DNA of 54,208 nucleotides, taken from Smittium culicis. Taxonomy: Eukaryota; Kickxellomycota; Harpellomycetes; Harpellales; Legeriomycetaceae. Positions 11,046 through 22,458 of this stretch are shown piece after piece. The notes below the pieces were generated by a model, which ran no database searches, was not told where the DNA came from, and saw only the letters and a list, made by a program, of their open reading frames with translations. Location of the stretch: NCBI GenBank assembly GCA_001970855.1, contig LSSN01000610.1, positions 1 through 54,208 on the forward strand. The letters are read 5' to 3'. The position numbers and the translations under genes were made by a program. Positions within the stretch are counted from its first letter, which is position 1. Every line of letters starts with the position of its first letter.

Positions 11046-13329
11046 AAAATAGTTTTAATTTTTTGAACGAAGAATCTTTTGAGCAAACTTCATAAAAAAT
11101 AATTTGATATTTTTCAAACACCGAGTGGTAATAGGAAAATAAAAATTGACTAGTGAAACAAAGTTGTTATAATATTTTTCAAATAGTATTTAATAATGTT
11201 TAAATACTAAATTGATATTAACTTTAATTATTTGAAGCCAGTAATGAATTAATACATACATAAAATGAGTTGAACATATTTAAATTAAAGTCTGTATAGG
11301 AATAGATAATATTAAAACCTATATGTTTGAATATAAATCATACTAAGTATAAGATGAAATAATTTAATTCTTTATGTTCTTATAAACAATAAAAGTAAAT
11401 AGAAAGCTTACATGTACTTAAAACATTCATTTATCGAATCTTGAAATTCAAAGCTGTATTAGATTGAAAAGATAAATCGAATCATTTTATTTTAAGATTC
11501 GTGGTTAGGTTTGGTTCATTCTCGATAAGTAGCTGATTCAATTCGTTTTGTATAGTCGTGAATAAATCGGAAATTTTATTCGTGCCTAGGAGAAAAGAAT
11601 AAAAATCATAAGATTAATGTAATGAAAAAAGAAAAAAAATGGATTGTGAATGTAAATGTGAAAAATGGAAGGGGGGAAGCAAATAGAAAGAAAAAAACGG
11701 GAGGGTAAATAGAGCGGAAAAGGAGGAGGGTTTATAACTATAAAATCAAAGGTAGAATGTAGTGGGGAAAAAAAAAGAAAGTAAATGGAATAAAAAAAAT
11801 TATAATGAAAAAAACATTCATTATTCAGTAAGCATGTGAAAATATTTAAAACTTATGCTGAATTCTGGTTGACTATAAAAAAAAATAAAATGGTAAAAGT
11901 CACATTGAAATGAATGAGAGAATGAGAGTGCAAACATTGAAATATTTTACTAAAAAAAAAGTATTTTTATTTTGTAAAACGAAAATTCGAGCAAAGCCAT
12001 TTTACTTATTTTTAGGCTGTAAAATTAAAAAAATTAAATCTAATACGTTAAATATCGATTTGATAAAATCTTCAAATGAATCATTTATGTACTTGAAAAA
12101 ATAATAAATTGGCGGAAATTTACAGGCCAAAAAAATAATAAAATGCATAAAATATACACTCCACGACTTGGAGGACTAATGAGATTATTATTAATCATAA
12201 ATCAACACTGGAATCACTTCTAATTTAACCAATAAAGAGTTAATGCTAAAAATTACTTTGGGAAGCAGTGAAAAGGTTTCTGACTATACAAATAGAAAAT
12301 TCTAGCTAAAAATATAATAAAATCGATACAAAGCATAAAAGCTACACGGAAAATATCAGAAACCAATCCTCATAAGATAAGGGATTTGCTATAGTAACAT
12401 ATATGTTACTTTACACAGAGAACCAAAAATTGGCGGCAGCTTCGAAAATCTATCGAAAAATACGAATGAAAATTTGGCTGAAAAAAGTGCTAGAATCACA
12501 AAAAAAAAGAATACAACTTTGGAAAATATAAATAACCAGGAGTAAAAAGAAACCCATAATAGAAAGAATTCTGAAGAAAAAATCTAAAAATAATAATTAG
12601 TAGGATATATCTAGAACACCAGTATATGTTCAACATAATAATTGGTGGAAATCTCGTGATAAGAATTAAATTATCAAAAAATATTTCAGAAAAAAATAAT
12701 TAACTAGAAGCTGAAACCTAATTCAATTTAAAAATGGAATAGAATTTTTAAACATTCAATTAAAAAAACAGATAAAAAAAAATTTTTTTTAATCAAAAAG
12801 AGTTAATTCCTAGGTATAATAAAAAAAAATATTTATTATCGAAAGTACATTAAATAAAAAACTCGATTTGAAATATAAAAAGGTAAAAAATCTATAAGTG
12901 CTTAAAATGCTATTTTAAATCGGATATCATATTCTTATAAAAAGCACATGTGAATCCTTTTAACATAATAAATAGGAAAATCATTTTCGAACCAGTTATA
13001 TTTATAAACGATTATGCTACATTATTATATAATGTATTTTATGCTTATATAAAACTTTGATATACTACGAAGAATGAGTAATAATAACTTCAAAAACAAT
13101 AACAGGTAATCAAATTGATATTAATATCTAATATCTAACATCATTATTAGTGCAAAGTAAAAATTGCGCAGAAAATTTACACAAATTAATTTGTTATTGA
13201 AAAGATTACTAATATGAGATTTCAATGCTTTTGATAATAGATTAATATACTGATGGCCCTCAAGAAAAAAAAAGAGCAAATTGAGTATAAATCAACAACT
13301 AAAAACAGAATTATATTTAAATAAAGAAT
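11046..13329 (+). other. AT-rich, purine-skewed region, possibly eroded LINE 5' part
   Basis: There is no intact ORF. The plus strand is strongly purine-rich, notably 11,620-11,830 with runs such as GGAAGGGGGGAAGC. The open stretch 11,910-12,104 (64 codons, Lys-rich) has no known motif. Because a LINE endonuclease end is visible at 13.38 kb on the same strand, part of this stretch could be the eroded upstream portion of that element. This is inference only. Confidence 0.35.
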
Positions 13330-15000
13330 AGAAGTTTTCTGATACTTACAAAAAAGGGTACTCCTGTGGAAATTTTAGAGAAAGCGAGTCTAAAATAGAT
13401 CACATTTTATTATCAAACTATCATATTATAATAAATTTAAAGAGATTGAAGTTCCGGCTGACCTATTCTTGAATCTCAAACTTTTGAGCATCAAACTGTG
13501 CGTAGAAAAAATTATTCAAAAAAAAAAGTTTTCGAAAATTCTTTGAAAAATGGAAACACGAAAATTTTAACCTGGAAAATAGAAATTAATTTAACAAAGT
13601 AAACCACGAAATAAAAAATATCAGTAATATTACAAAATATAGAGAAATTTTACATAATCAAAATAAAATAACCAATACCTTTAGCATTAAATTTTCAAAA
13701 GAACAAAAAATGACAAAAGAATGAATAATATTCAAAAAATATAAAAATTTGAATCCAATACACTAAGATTAAATATAAAAAATTAATAAAATTATCCAAA
13801 GCATTGGAAAAACTAATTGAAACCTATAAAATTTCAAGGATATAGAATAAACGATCTAATAGAAATATCAAGACTAAAATGGAGCAAGAAAATAGAAATA
13901 TTCCCATATTATTTTATTGAATTGCTATAAAAAAGGCAAAAGATAAGATCTATAAAAAAATTAATAAAAATATAAAAATTATATTCTGACTAATAGAAAT
14001 CGAAAAATACCAATTTTACTAAAATTTTCTTAGAAGGCTCAAGAATAATATTTAATCACAAATGATTATGTAAGAAGGGATGAAAAAAAAAAAACTTATA
14101 AGAAAAACTATACCCAATAAATTTCGATAAAATTAATCTAAATTAATTGCAATAAAAGATAGTTCAAATAACTAATATCATGATACACATAGGTTATCTT
14201 ATGAATTATATAAAAAATTCGAACTTAGTGTTGCGTAAATAAATGAAAAAAATTTTAGACAGCTAGTCATGTATTATGAATTGGGTTACACTAAGCTGAG
14301 TATATAATTAGCATAAAATCAAAAAAAATTAGACCTAAAGACTTAAAAAACTGGAGGAAAATAAGCTTGATTTACAGTAATAAAAAGATACTTTCGAAAA
14401 TTAAAATCGATAGAATAATAATAATAAAAATATTAAAGAATTTTAAACTGGGTTTAATATAGGTAGTTATATATTTAAAGACGTCTCATCATTGAACTTT
14501 GATTCCCAAAGATCTAAAAAAATCCTGGAAAAAAATAATGGATATTTTATTCAACTGGATAAGGAAAATGCATATTATTTTGGAGTGAAATTGCATATAA
14601 TCTGATTGAAATAGTTGGGATAAGCGAAAAACTAATTTACACCATACAAAGCCTGAAGCTAATAACAAAGCAAGAATTAAAATAGGAAAAAAATTATCTG
14701 GTTACATAAATGTAAATAAAGAACTAAATAAAATAGGCTTTTTGTTCCTATTACTATATAAAACATACATAATCTCTGTACTAAAATTAATTAATAATAA
14801 GGTAAATGATATAGAAAATAATACTTTGTAATTAAAAACTCTTTAGTATGCATTCTATATATCAGCAATTATTAAAATCCAAGATTATTTCATGACCCAA
14901 TCATGGCATAAAGAAATTACGCAATTTCCTTGTGTATTAGCCATTAAGTATATGATTACTAATTCATTTCTTAATGAATATTATTACGTTTAAAAGATTT
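13330..15000 (+). mobile_element. LINE (non-LTR retrotransposon) relic, endonuclease end and RT
   Basis: Plus-strand fragments occur in the order of an APE-type LINE. At about 13,370-13,430, SESKIDHILLSNYHII matches the end of the endonuclease domain (usual form like SRIDYILLS). From 14,330, RPKDLKNWRKISLI then KKILSKIKIDRI matches the RT finger motif around PKDxKNxRPISL. At about 14,463-14,600, GSYIFKDVSSLNFD then NGYFIQLDKENAYYF matches the segment leading into RT motif A (family: DIEKAYD). VGISEKLIYTIQSL follows. The roughly 900 bp between the endonuclease end and the RT fits such elements. Stops and frameshifts show it is dead. I am confident of the class and not of the clade. Confidence 0.72.
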
Positions 15001-15590
15001 CTTTAGATTTAGAAAATTCCATTAGAAATTTTCTAAATTATTTAAATTATTTAAATAATTTTAGTTTATCAAAGAAAGTTATTTAAAGTCGCATATTTTA
15101 TTTAATTAATTTTATAGCAATAAAATATTCTTCATTCTATTTTATATTCTTTTATATTCAAAATTTAATCATAATTGTTAATATCTAGTTTTCAGGTCAC
15201 GACAGATTATAATATAAACATCATTATATTATAACTCCACTTCGAAACGTCAGGAGCAAAGGCGAATTAAAAAATTCAATAATGATACAGTTAGGAAGCC
15301 CAAAAGAAACAGATAGAATCGTAGTAATGACTAATAACACCGAGCTATAATATAATTCTTAAGTTTCTACTTTAAAAAAAAAAGTATCGACCAACATCAA
15401 AATAAAGTGAAGCATTATTCAAAATTCTAAACTCAATAAATAGTTGGAAACATACGAAAATATCAATATGTGAAAAAATCAGAGCTTACAAACAGCCACC
15501 TACTTTCGAAAGTGTGCTAAATTTCACAATTTAAATGTAAAAAAGCAAAGAAAAGGCTTTATATTGAGAAAAAGTAAAAATATAATACCA

Positions 15591-16451
15591 CATAACATAA
15601 CATAACATAACATAACATAACATAACATAACATAACATAACATAACATAACATAACATAACATAACATAACATAACATAACATAACATAACATAACATAA
15701 CATAACATAACATAACATAACATAACATAACATAACATAACATAACATAACATAACATAACATAACATAACATAACATAACATAACATAACATAACATAA
15801 CATAACATAACATAACATAACATAACATAACATAACATAACATAACATAACANNNNNNNNNNNNNNNNNNNNNNNNNNNNNNNNNNNNNNNNNNNNNNNN
15901 NNNNNNNNNNNNNNNNNNNNNNNNNNNNNNNNNNNNNNNNNNNNNNNNNNNNNNNNNNNNNNNNNNNNNNNNNNNNNNNNNNNNNNNNNNNNNNNNNNNN
16001 NNNNNNNNNNNNNNNNNNNNNNNNNNNNNNNNNNNNNNNNNNNNNNNNNNNNNNNACATAACATAACATAACATAACATAACATAACATAACATAACATA
16101 ACATAACATAACATAACATAACATAACATAACATAACATAACATAACATAACATAACATAACATAACATAACATAACATAACATAACATAACATAACATA
16201 ACATAACATAACATAACATAACATAACATAACATAACATAACATAACATAACATAACATAACATAACATAACATAACATAACATAACATAACATAACATA
16301 ACATAACATAACATAACATAACATAACATAACATAACATAACATAACATAACATAACATAACATAACATAACATAACATAACATAACATAACATAACATA
16401 ACATAACATAACATAACATAACATAAAATAACATAACATAACATAACATAA
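15591..16451. repeat. CATAA pentamer tandem array with assembly gap
   Basis: Near-perfect head-to-tail CATAA units run from 15,591 to the gap and again from 16,056 to about 16,451. The one clear substitution seen is at 16,427 (C to A). Units start at positions equal to 1 mod 5 left of the gap and 2 mod 5 right of it, so the 203-base gap length cannot be exact if the array is pure. The repeat creates long spurious open frames on the minus strand (a repeated L-C-Y-V-M pattern), which are not genes. It is not the TTAGGG telomere repeat usual in fungi. It lies between two parts of what looks like one LINE relic. Confidence 0.97.
15853..16055. other. Assembly gap (203 N)
   Basis: A run of 203 undetermined bases inside the CATAA array. 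The length is probably an estimate, because it does not keep the pentamer phase. Confidence 0.99.
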
Positions 16452-16479
16452 TATGCCACTTTGAAAAAATTAAAAAAAA

Positions 16480-17546
16480 GCGTAAGAATGGAGCTTTTAA
16501 TGCTGAGACACAAAAAGGCTAGTATATTTATAAAATTTTTCAAAAATAAATTATGCGGAAAAAAATATCTGAAATATAAGCTATGCAATGGAACAGAGTT
16601 CAGTAATATTTAAATCATACAGTAAATAAAAAAATAATCATACATTACCTGCTATTTTACAATAAAAAAGAGTTAGAAAAACTAATAATTCAATCTTTTT
16701 GAAAATTAAATACAAGATATTCTTAGTAATAGCAACGATAAATTTAAATCAAAGTTATAGTTGGATAATTAAAGACCTCATAAAAAACTGTATCAAGTTT
16801 ATTAATAATTGTCTTATGATAAAAATAAGCATATCAGATATTCAGAGGATCATTAATGAAAGAGTGACTTGCTTAAAAACATTATCATAAGTAAAGTAAA
16901 AATAAGACTGAACAATCGATATCGTAAAAATGTTATATATGCCAGAAATAATTTTTTTGAATTTGAAAAAAGATCTGATTTATTATTAGAATAAAGAAAG
17001 TTTAATCTAAGGAAATAAAATTAATTACGAAAAATCATAATATTATGTTTAGAAAAAAATAACGAAAATACTAAAAATAAGAATATTTATAAGGAGCTAA
17101 CAATAAATGACGATAGAAATAAAATGATGGAAATTGAAAGAACTTAGGGCTATCGGGAAATAATATAAAATTATATTTTATGTATATGCACAAAATAAAA
17201 ATAGACGCGAAAGTTATAAGTCATCTTTAACTGATTTATAGCGGTGATATTATAAATACATTAAAGATAAATAAATGGTACCCAGAAAATACAGCTAAGT
17301 AATTGTAACTATTTCCTAGAGGAAAAGGAAGACAAAAATATTATAAACGTAGAATGCAAATGAATATAAGTCTATTTAAAATGGGTAATAGAATCTATTA
17401 GATAAAACTTCGATGATAAATGTCAAAATTGGATAAGATATGATGCGGAATATTTATATTACTAATAAATAGCTTTGCAACACTCCTCTGCAACGCTCCT
17501 TGACAATGCTCCTTGACAAAAAATTATTATTATTATTATTATTATT
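16480..17546 (+). mobile_element. Possible 3' part of the LINE relic
   Basis: Plus-strand AT-rich sequence with an open stretch at 16,699-16,890 (63 codons: KIFLVIATINLNQSYSWI, then a KDLIKNCIKFINNC segment). This loosely resembles the post-RT segment of LINEs (usual form like LLPIATYGxExWG followed by the IQ.IIDKATR part). It ends in an (ATT)8 run, and several non-LTR elements end in short A/T-rich tandem repeats. The assignment rests on position, strand and weak similarity, so it is tentative. Confidence 0.4.
17523..17546. repeat. (ATT)8 microsatellite
   Basis: Eight ATT units preceded by two near-repeats of CTCCTTGACAA at about 17,487-17,520. The run sits exactly between the LINE-like sequence on plus and DIRS copy 2 on minus, and may be the LINE tail. 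Confidence 0.9.
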
Positions 17547-17559
17547 CGAGATTCAGATC

Positions 17560-20440
17560 TGCCATTTTTTAACGAGGTATATAAACACGCTCTCTTTTGA
17601 GTATTTGAGAAGGGCTGAATTTTTTTTAAAATAACTTTTATATCTTTTCTTCCCTTTAATTTGTGAATTCAATAAATTATAAAGAACCCACACGTAACAA
17701 ATAAAACAATAAATAACTTTTCTTTTGCTAATAAAAATAAATACTTAACTGAAATAACTATAAATAAATTCCGTAGTGAAAAAGTTAGAATTTGGTAGAT
17801 ATATTTCCACGACATCAGTATTCACAGTTACTGGTTCTTTTGGATCCATAGACTTCAAGTATAATTTCGTGCTATTCGAATCGCACACGTGATTTTCCCA
17901 CCATTTCAGATTGTTAATGGGTAGGTATAAAGTCTAGAGAGGATTTCGTAGCGGTACCCTGGTTCCTGTAGATACGGAGTTATATCGATCTGGGGCTATC
18001 TCTGTTTGATCGCAGCAATCGCTGATGGTGAGAAAATTTTGTTAACTCACATTGCATGTGCGACTTTACCAGGTCGGTACAATGCTCGCCGGACTTTACG
18101 ATGAATCTTATTCATCCGTTCTTTAGTTAAATGTATGTTCATCTTGTCTGTACCAAATACGAATCCCAGAAATTTCTGACGTGTGCAAATGTCGGTAACT
18201 GATTTTTCTTGAATCAAGAAAAAACATAAATTCTATAAATACTTTAGAGTGATTGCCGTATGACGATGACTCTTTTCTAAAGCTGTGACAGAATCGCTAA
18301 ATTGTCTTTATAAAATACTAGACGGATCCGGTCGACCTCAGAGGTTTAAGGGCTACATACGTTATCATTTATAATACCCTTGAGTCTGTTTACAGTCCAA
18401 ATGGTAGTGAAAGGAACTCGTAAATTTCATCTGGTGGATGAATCGGCGCATCTAAATTGAAGACGAGTGGAGTGGTATAAGAAAATAAGCTGATTTAACA
18501 TTCAGTTTTGAAATAAAATCGTTATGAAGAATTATATCTCTCAAAAACCTATAACCTTCCATCTTGAGCCCCTCTTTCATGATATACTCGTTCAGATGGG
18601 TCATGTTGAGTAATTGCGGACCTTTGTCAACTCTTTCCGGAAAAAAATCGATGATGCATAAGCTGCATCCAGGTCCCCTGAAATCTGAATATCTCCGGAT
18701 TTTAGATATTTCCCTACCATCTCGCTTATCTCGTGCGAGTATTTTTGTTTTAGGGGGTAAAATTTGTTTGGTGTCGGGATAGGCTCAAAGGCGAATGATA
18801 TTTTGTATCCATTCCTTATTTTATCTAGATATCAAGAGTTTTTTACGAATTTTATGCACTGGTTTAAGCAGTATGAGTGACTGAGAGGCATATTTGTTGA
18901 TAATTTCAGTTTTAGTGGAGTCTCCGCCGATCAGCTCGGTTGATAATTGAAATTTTTTTTCGATTTTCGCCCGCTTTACCCACCGAGATTAGCCCAATTG
19001 TTTTCCCCAACTTTTTAGACCGAGAATTTTTCAGTTGATGTGGAGTATTAAATCATTTTGGAATTTTTTTGTGAAAATTTTTCAAAAGTCAATCCGTGAA
19101 TATTTTCGGACGATTTTTTCTTTTTTTTTGACTTTTTAAGTTTTTTAAATTTTTTAAATTTCGTTGAATTTTATATTTTTTTCAAGAAAATATGAGGCTG
19201 AATGAATGCTGATTTCCTTATTATATCTTGTATTAATTTTTCTTGGTATACCAATTTTGGTACAGCTTAATGATTCTTCCTTGTGTCACTCTGAAACTAC
19301 ATTTGTTTTTGTGGCGGCGTGGTTGGATTTTTTCGGTACTTTTGAAACACTTTCAAAGTACTATCATTGCTTTTATGAGTGTTATAAGTCTTTGAGCCAC
19401 TTTTTGGCTCCACCTCGTTCCAAAAATTTATCTCAAAATTATATCCTTTTTTCCCAAAAAATTTTTGGATTCCTTGATACAGCTGCACCCAGGCCCTTTC
19501 TTGGCTGTTATTGTATTAACTAGATAGAGTCATCCTAAGGATTTTGTTTAAATTATCATTTTCCTTTGATTTTTTCATCTGCTCCGAGGTATTCTGATCC
19601 AAAAAGTAGCGAATTTCAGGAGTATTTTTCTCGAGAAGACTGGTAGCTGTGTCGATTTCGAATCCGAGGTCCTGTACTGCTGTGACCCTTCTTTCTGTTT
19701 TCTATTTATGTGAATAATTAATTGCGAGTTATAGCAGATCTTTCACACTGACTTTTATTTCTAGTGAATACGAATCAACCTCGGATTTTTTAGAGATTTT
19801 GAATGTCTCTGAAGTGTCTTGCAAATTCTTAAAATTGAATTTCGATTTTGGAAATTTCTAGGGTCTGCTGCTCAGATTTTTCTATTTTTTTGTCTTATTT
19901 ATTTGCCTTCTTGGAAAACTTACGACTCTTTTTGAGCTCATTGCTTTTAAAGTGATTTCTTTATGTGCGATATGTCTTCCTTTGATCTAAGAGATGGATT
20001 GAAATTCTCATTTGTGCTCCCATCCGTGCTTATACAGCCGTTAATTGTTATATTGTGTTAAGGATTGATTGGGTCAATTATGATTAAGAATATAATCAGA
20101 ATTGACCAATTAAAATTAATTATATTTTAACTATAAAAGACTTGTAGATTCATAAAACGAATCTACAAGCTTTTCAATATTAAAAACTTGATAAAACATT
20201 CGAATCCATAATCTAACATATTGGTTGATATCTCATGTATCATGGTAGTAAGATTAACCTTCAGCAGCATAAATACGCACATTATTATTATCTTCAGCAT
20301 TGATTTTAAGATCATTGGCGTTTTTCCCCAATTCAAGTATTTGGATGAGCTTCTGAATTCGAATTCAAAGATCTTCGATTCTCTGTTGAGCTGTTGCTGG
20401 ATCTGCTGCTGTTTTACATTGTACATTATAGGTTTTTAAT
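17560..20440 (-). mobile_element. DIRS-like retroelement relic, copy 2 (different subfamily)
   Basis: Minus-strand element with its 5' end to the right. The probable gag-like part is at about 20,420-19,000 (coiled-coil-like TAADPATAQQRIEDLRIRIQ near 20,420). RT follows at 18,770-18,060, with DFFPERVDKGPQLLNMTHLN, then KMEGYRFLRDIILHNDFISK and the motif A equivalent SKLNVKSAYFLIPLH. After it come QKFLGFVFGTDKMNIHLTKE at about 18,180-18,120 and an RNase H start at about 17,910-17,810 (KWWENHVCDSNSTKLYLKSM, then VTVNTDV). RT motifs differ from copies 1 and 3 (KSAYF against EDAF), so this is another subfamily. No recombinase was found, so the copy appears truncated at its 3' end where the LINE tail meets it. 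Stops and frameshifts are frequent. Confidence 0.75.
20141..20169. repeat. Perfect 11-bp inverted repeat (hairpin)
   Basis: CTTGTAGATTC, a 7-base loop, then GAATCTACAAG. Four further A-T pairs extend the stem outward after an A-C mismatch and a possible G-U pair. It lies at the 5' side of DIRS copy 2, in AT-rich DNA. No function is shown. It could be an element-borne structure or a chance palindrome. Confidence 0.85.
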
Positions 20441-22458
20441 TTAATTTATTTTTTTAAGAAACATTATAGCACAAATTTCGGCTTTATAAATCGCTAATTA
20501 TACTAGGTGGAGGCGTTAGACGATTTATATACCTTATAACCTTAATTAATTCCTCTTATCTTTACTTATTAATATCTATTTATAAAAAAATAATTTAAAT
20601 GTGGCCAAATGGCCTACTAAAAATCTTTGAGTGGACCTTTGGCCCCGAAAAACAATAAAGACTGTTCTAACGTAAGTGAATAATAGTTAAAAAAATTATA
20701 GCGATTAATCGATTCATGCCCTAGTATAGAATATCATTGTGAAATAATTTTCAATAATTGTATCATAGTAAATTATGAATGGGAACCCATTAATTAATCA
20801 AATAAAAAAACATTTTGAATTTTATCGTTGGTATATGCCAAAATTTAAATTAATAATCGCCTGAAAAATCATTTTTATATGTGGATTTCAGATTTGACAT
20901 CTGTAGCACCCCAATTAAAATCAGAAGAAAGTATTATTTTCTTCTGGTTCTTATTTATCTGATAATTCCGATTTATTTTGACAAGCTTTATAAAACTGGT
21001 AAAATTAACACAAGGCATTAGTTTTATGCACTTTTTTCAATAAGATTATATCATTATAAAGGTAAGAATAAGGCTTAAATTTTACTAAATATAAAGAAAA
21101 AAAAGTAATTAAGCTGACTAAAGTTCCAAATTTAATGAAGGTATCGGATTTTAAAGATCACAAATTAACGTAAAAAACTAAACAAAGAAACTTGATACTA
21201 GTATTTGAACTGGTCAAACTAACAAAAAAAACCCCCCCACTTTACTTTTAACATTTTAACTAAATTAGAAATTTATTTTTTATACATCACATAAATTTCT
21301 ATTATTTTACCTTCATAATTATAATTAATACCTCATATAAAAATATTAAAAAGAATATATAGAAATTATAAAAAATAAAAATAAAAATAATCTACTTTAT
21401 TACACATTTAATTAGTTATTATAACAAAACTTTTAAGAAACTATTAAACTTTCATTATGAGCCCCAATAAAAAAACACAACGAACCCCAAGTATCTGCAA
21501 GAATGAGTTCGAAACTTCAAAGTATAAATAACCTCTTTTAATTTCCTATTTAGACATCACCTCATTTCAAATTTTGCTATTTTAATACTGATAATTTTGA
21601 CCAAGCTTACTATTAATCAGGTTTTGAATTTCGTTTTATTGTGTTTAGTAAAATTATTATTAGATTAGCTTGTCATTAAAAAGTTTTATCAAGGCTCCTG
21701 TATCATTAAAATAGAAGTACAAAAAATCTTTTTCAATCATTTATCTTTTTTTTTTTTAATCTCACCTATTGGCTTCCTTGGTAGAATTTTTTTGATTGCA
21801 AAGATTTCTTAGTAAGAAAATTTTACAACACTTATCAAGACACTCAAGATTTTCAATATCATTTATTTGATTTTTACAAATATTTAGGCAATCATATCTG
21901 ATTTCACAAATTATCTGATGATATCAGTACAAATAAATCGACTTTAAATAGAATTTGTCTATTCTTATATTTTACTATTGTATTGTATTCTATATAGTTT
22001 GATATCAACGTTCCATTTAAGGGTTTGGTTAACAAAAAATTTGAAAAACGCTGATGCGACTAATATTAACTTGTAGTTGTTGACCCAAAGACACTATTTA
22101 TACTTTAAAAATTAAATAAATCGTGACATGGTTCATAATCAAAGTTAATAACGAGTTTAAAATCAATTAAAAAAAAAGTACATTTATTTATTTGGTATTT
22201 TCATCAGTGACTCGCGTTAATTAATTGTTGAGCTTTTTTTTTTTTTGCATACTTTCTCTTAGGTATAAGTTTTAATTGCTAACAGTTTATAAAAAAAAAA
22301 TTTTATTATTTTTCTTTTTACGACGAGACGCATATGAAAAAGATGTATTGATTTTATTTGTATTTTATAAAGCCTATTTACATGTCAAAGTGAAGGAATA
22401 TGAGTCAAAGATAATAGCGTTATTAATTTAATGAGGCAAGTGTTATCAGATTTATAGT
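20441..22458. other. AT-rich intergenic, nothing recognised
   Basis: Two kilobases of AT-rich DNA between DIRS copy 2 and the 3' end of the alkaline phosphatase gene. It contains homopolymer runs and a C7 run near 21,232, but no coding or RNA feature I can support. Confidence 0.6.

Noticed and set aside
15591..16451. CATAA array as a telomere
   Set aside because: It is interior and flanked on both sides by ordinary sequence, and it does not resemble TTAGGG-type fungal telomere repeats.
15524..16588. Long minus-strand open frames of about 300-350 codons over the CATAA array
   Set aside because: They are the five-base repeat read as L-C-Y-V-M in all minus frames and run through the N gap. They do not encode a gene.
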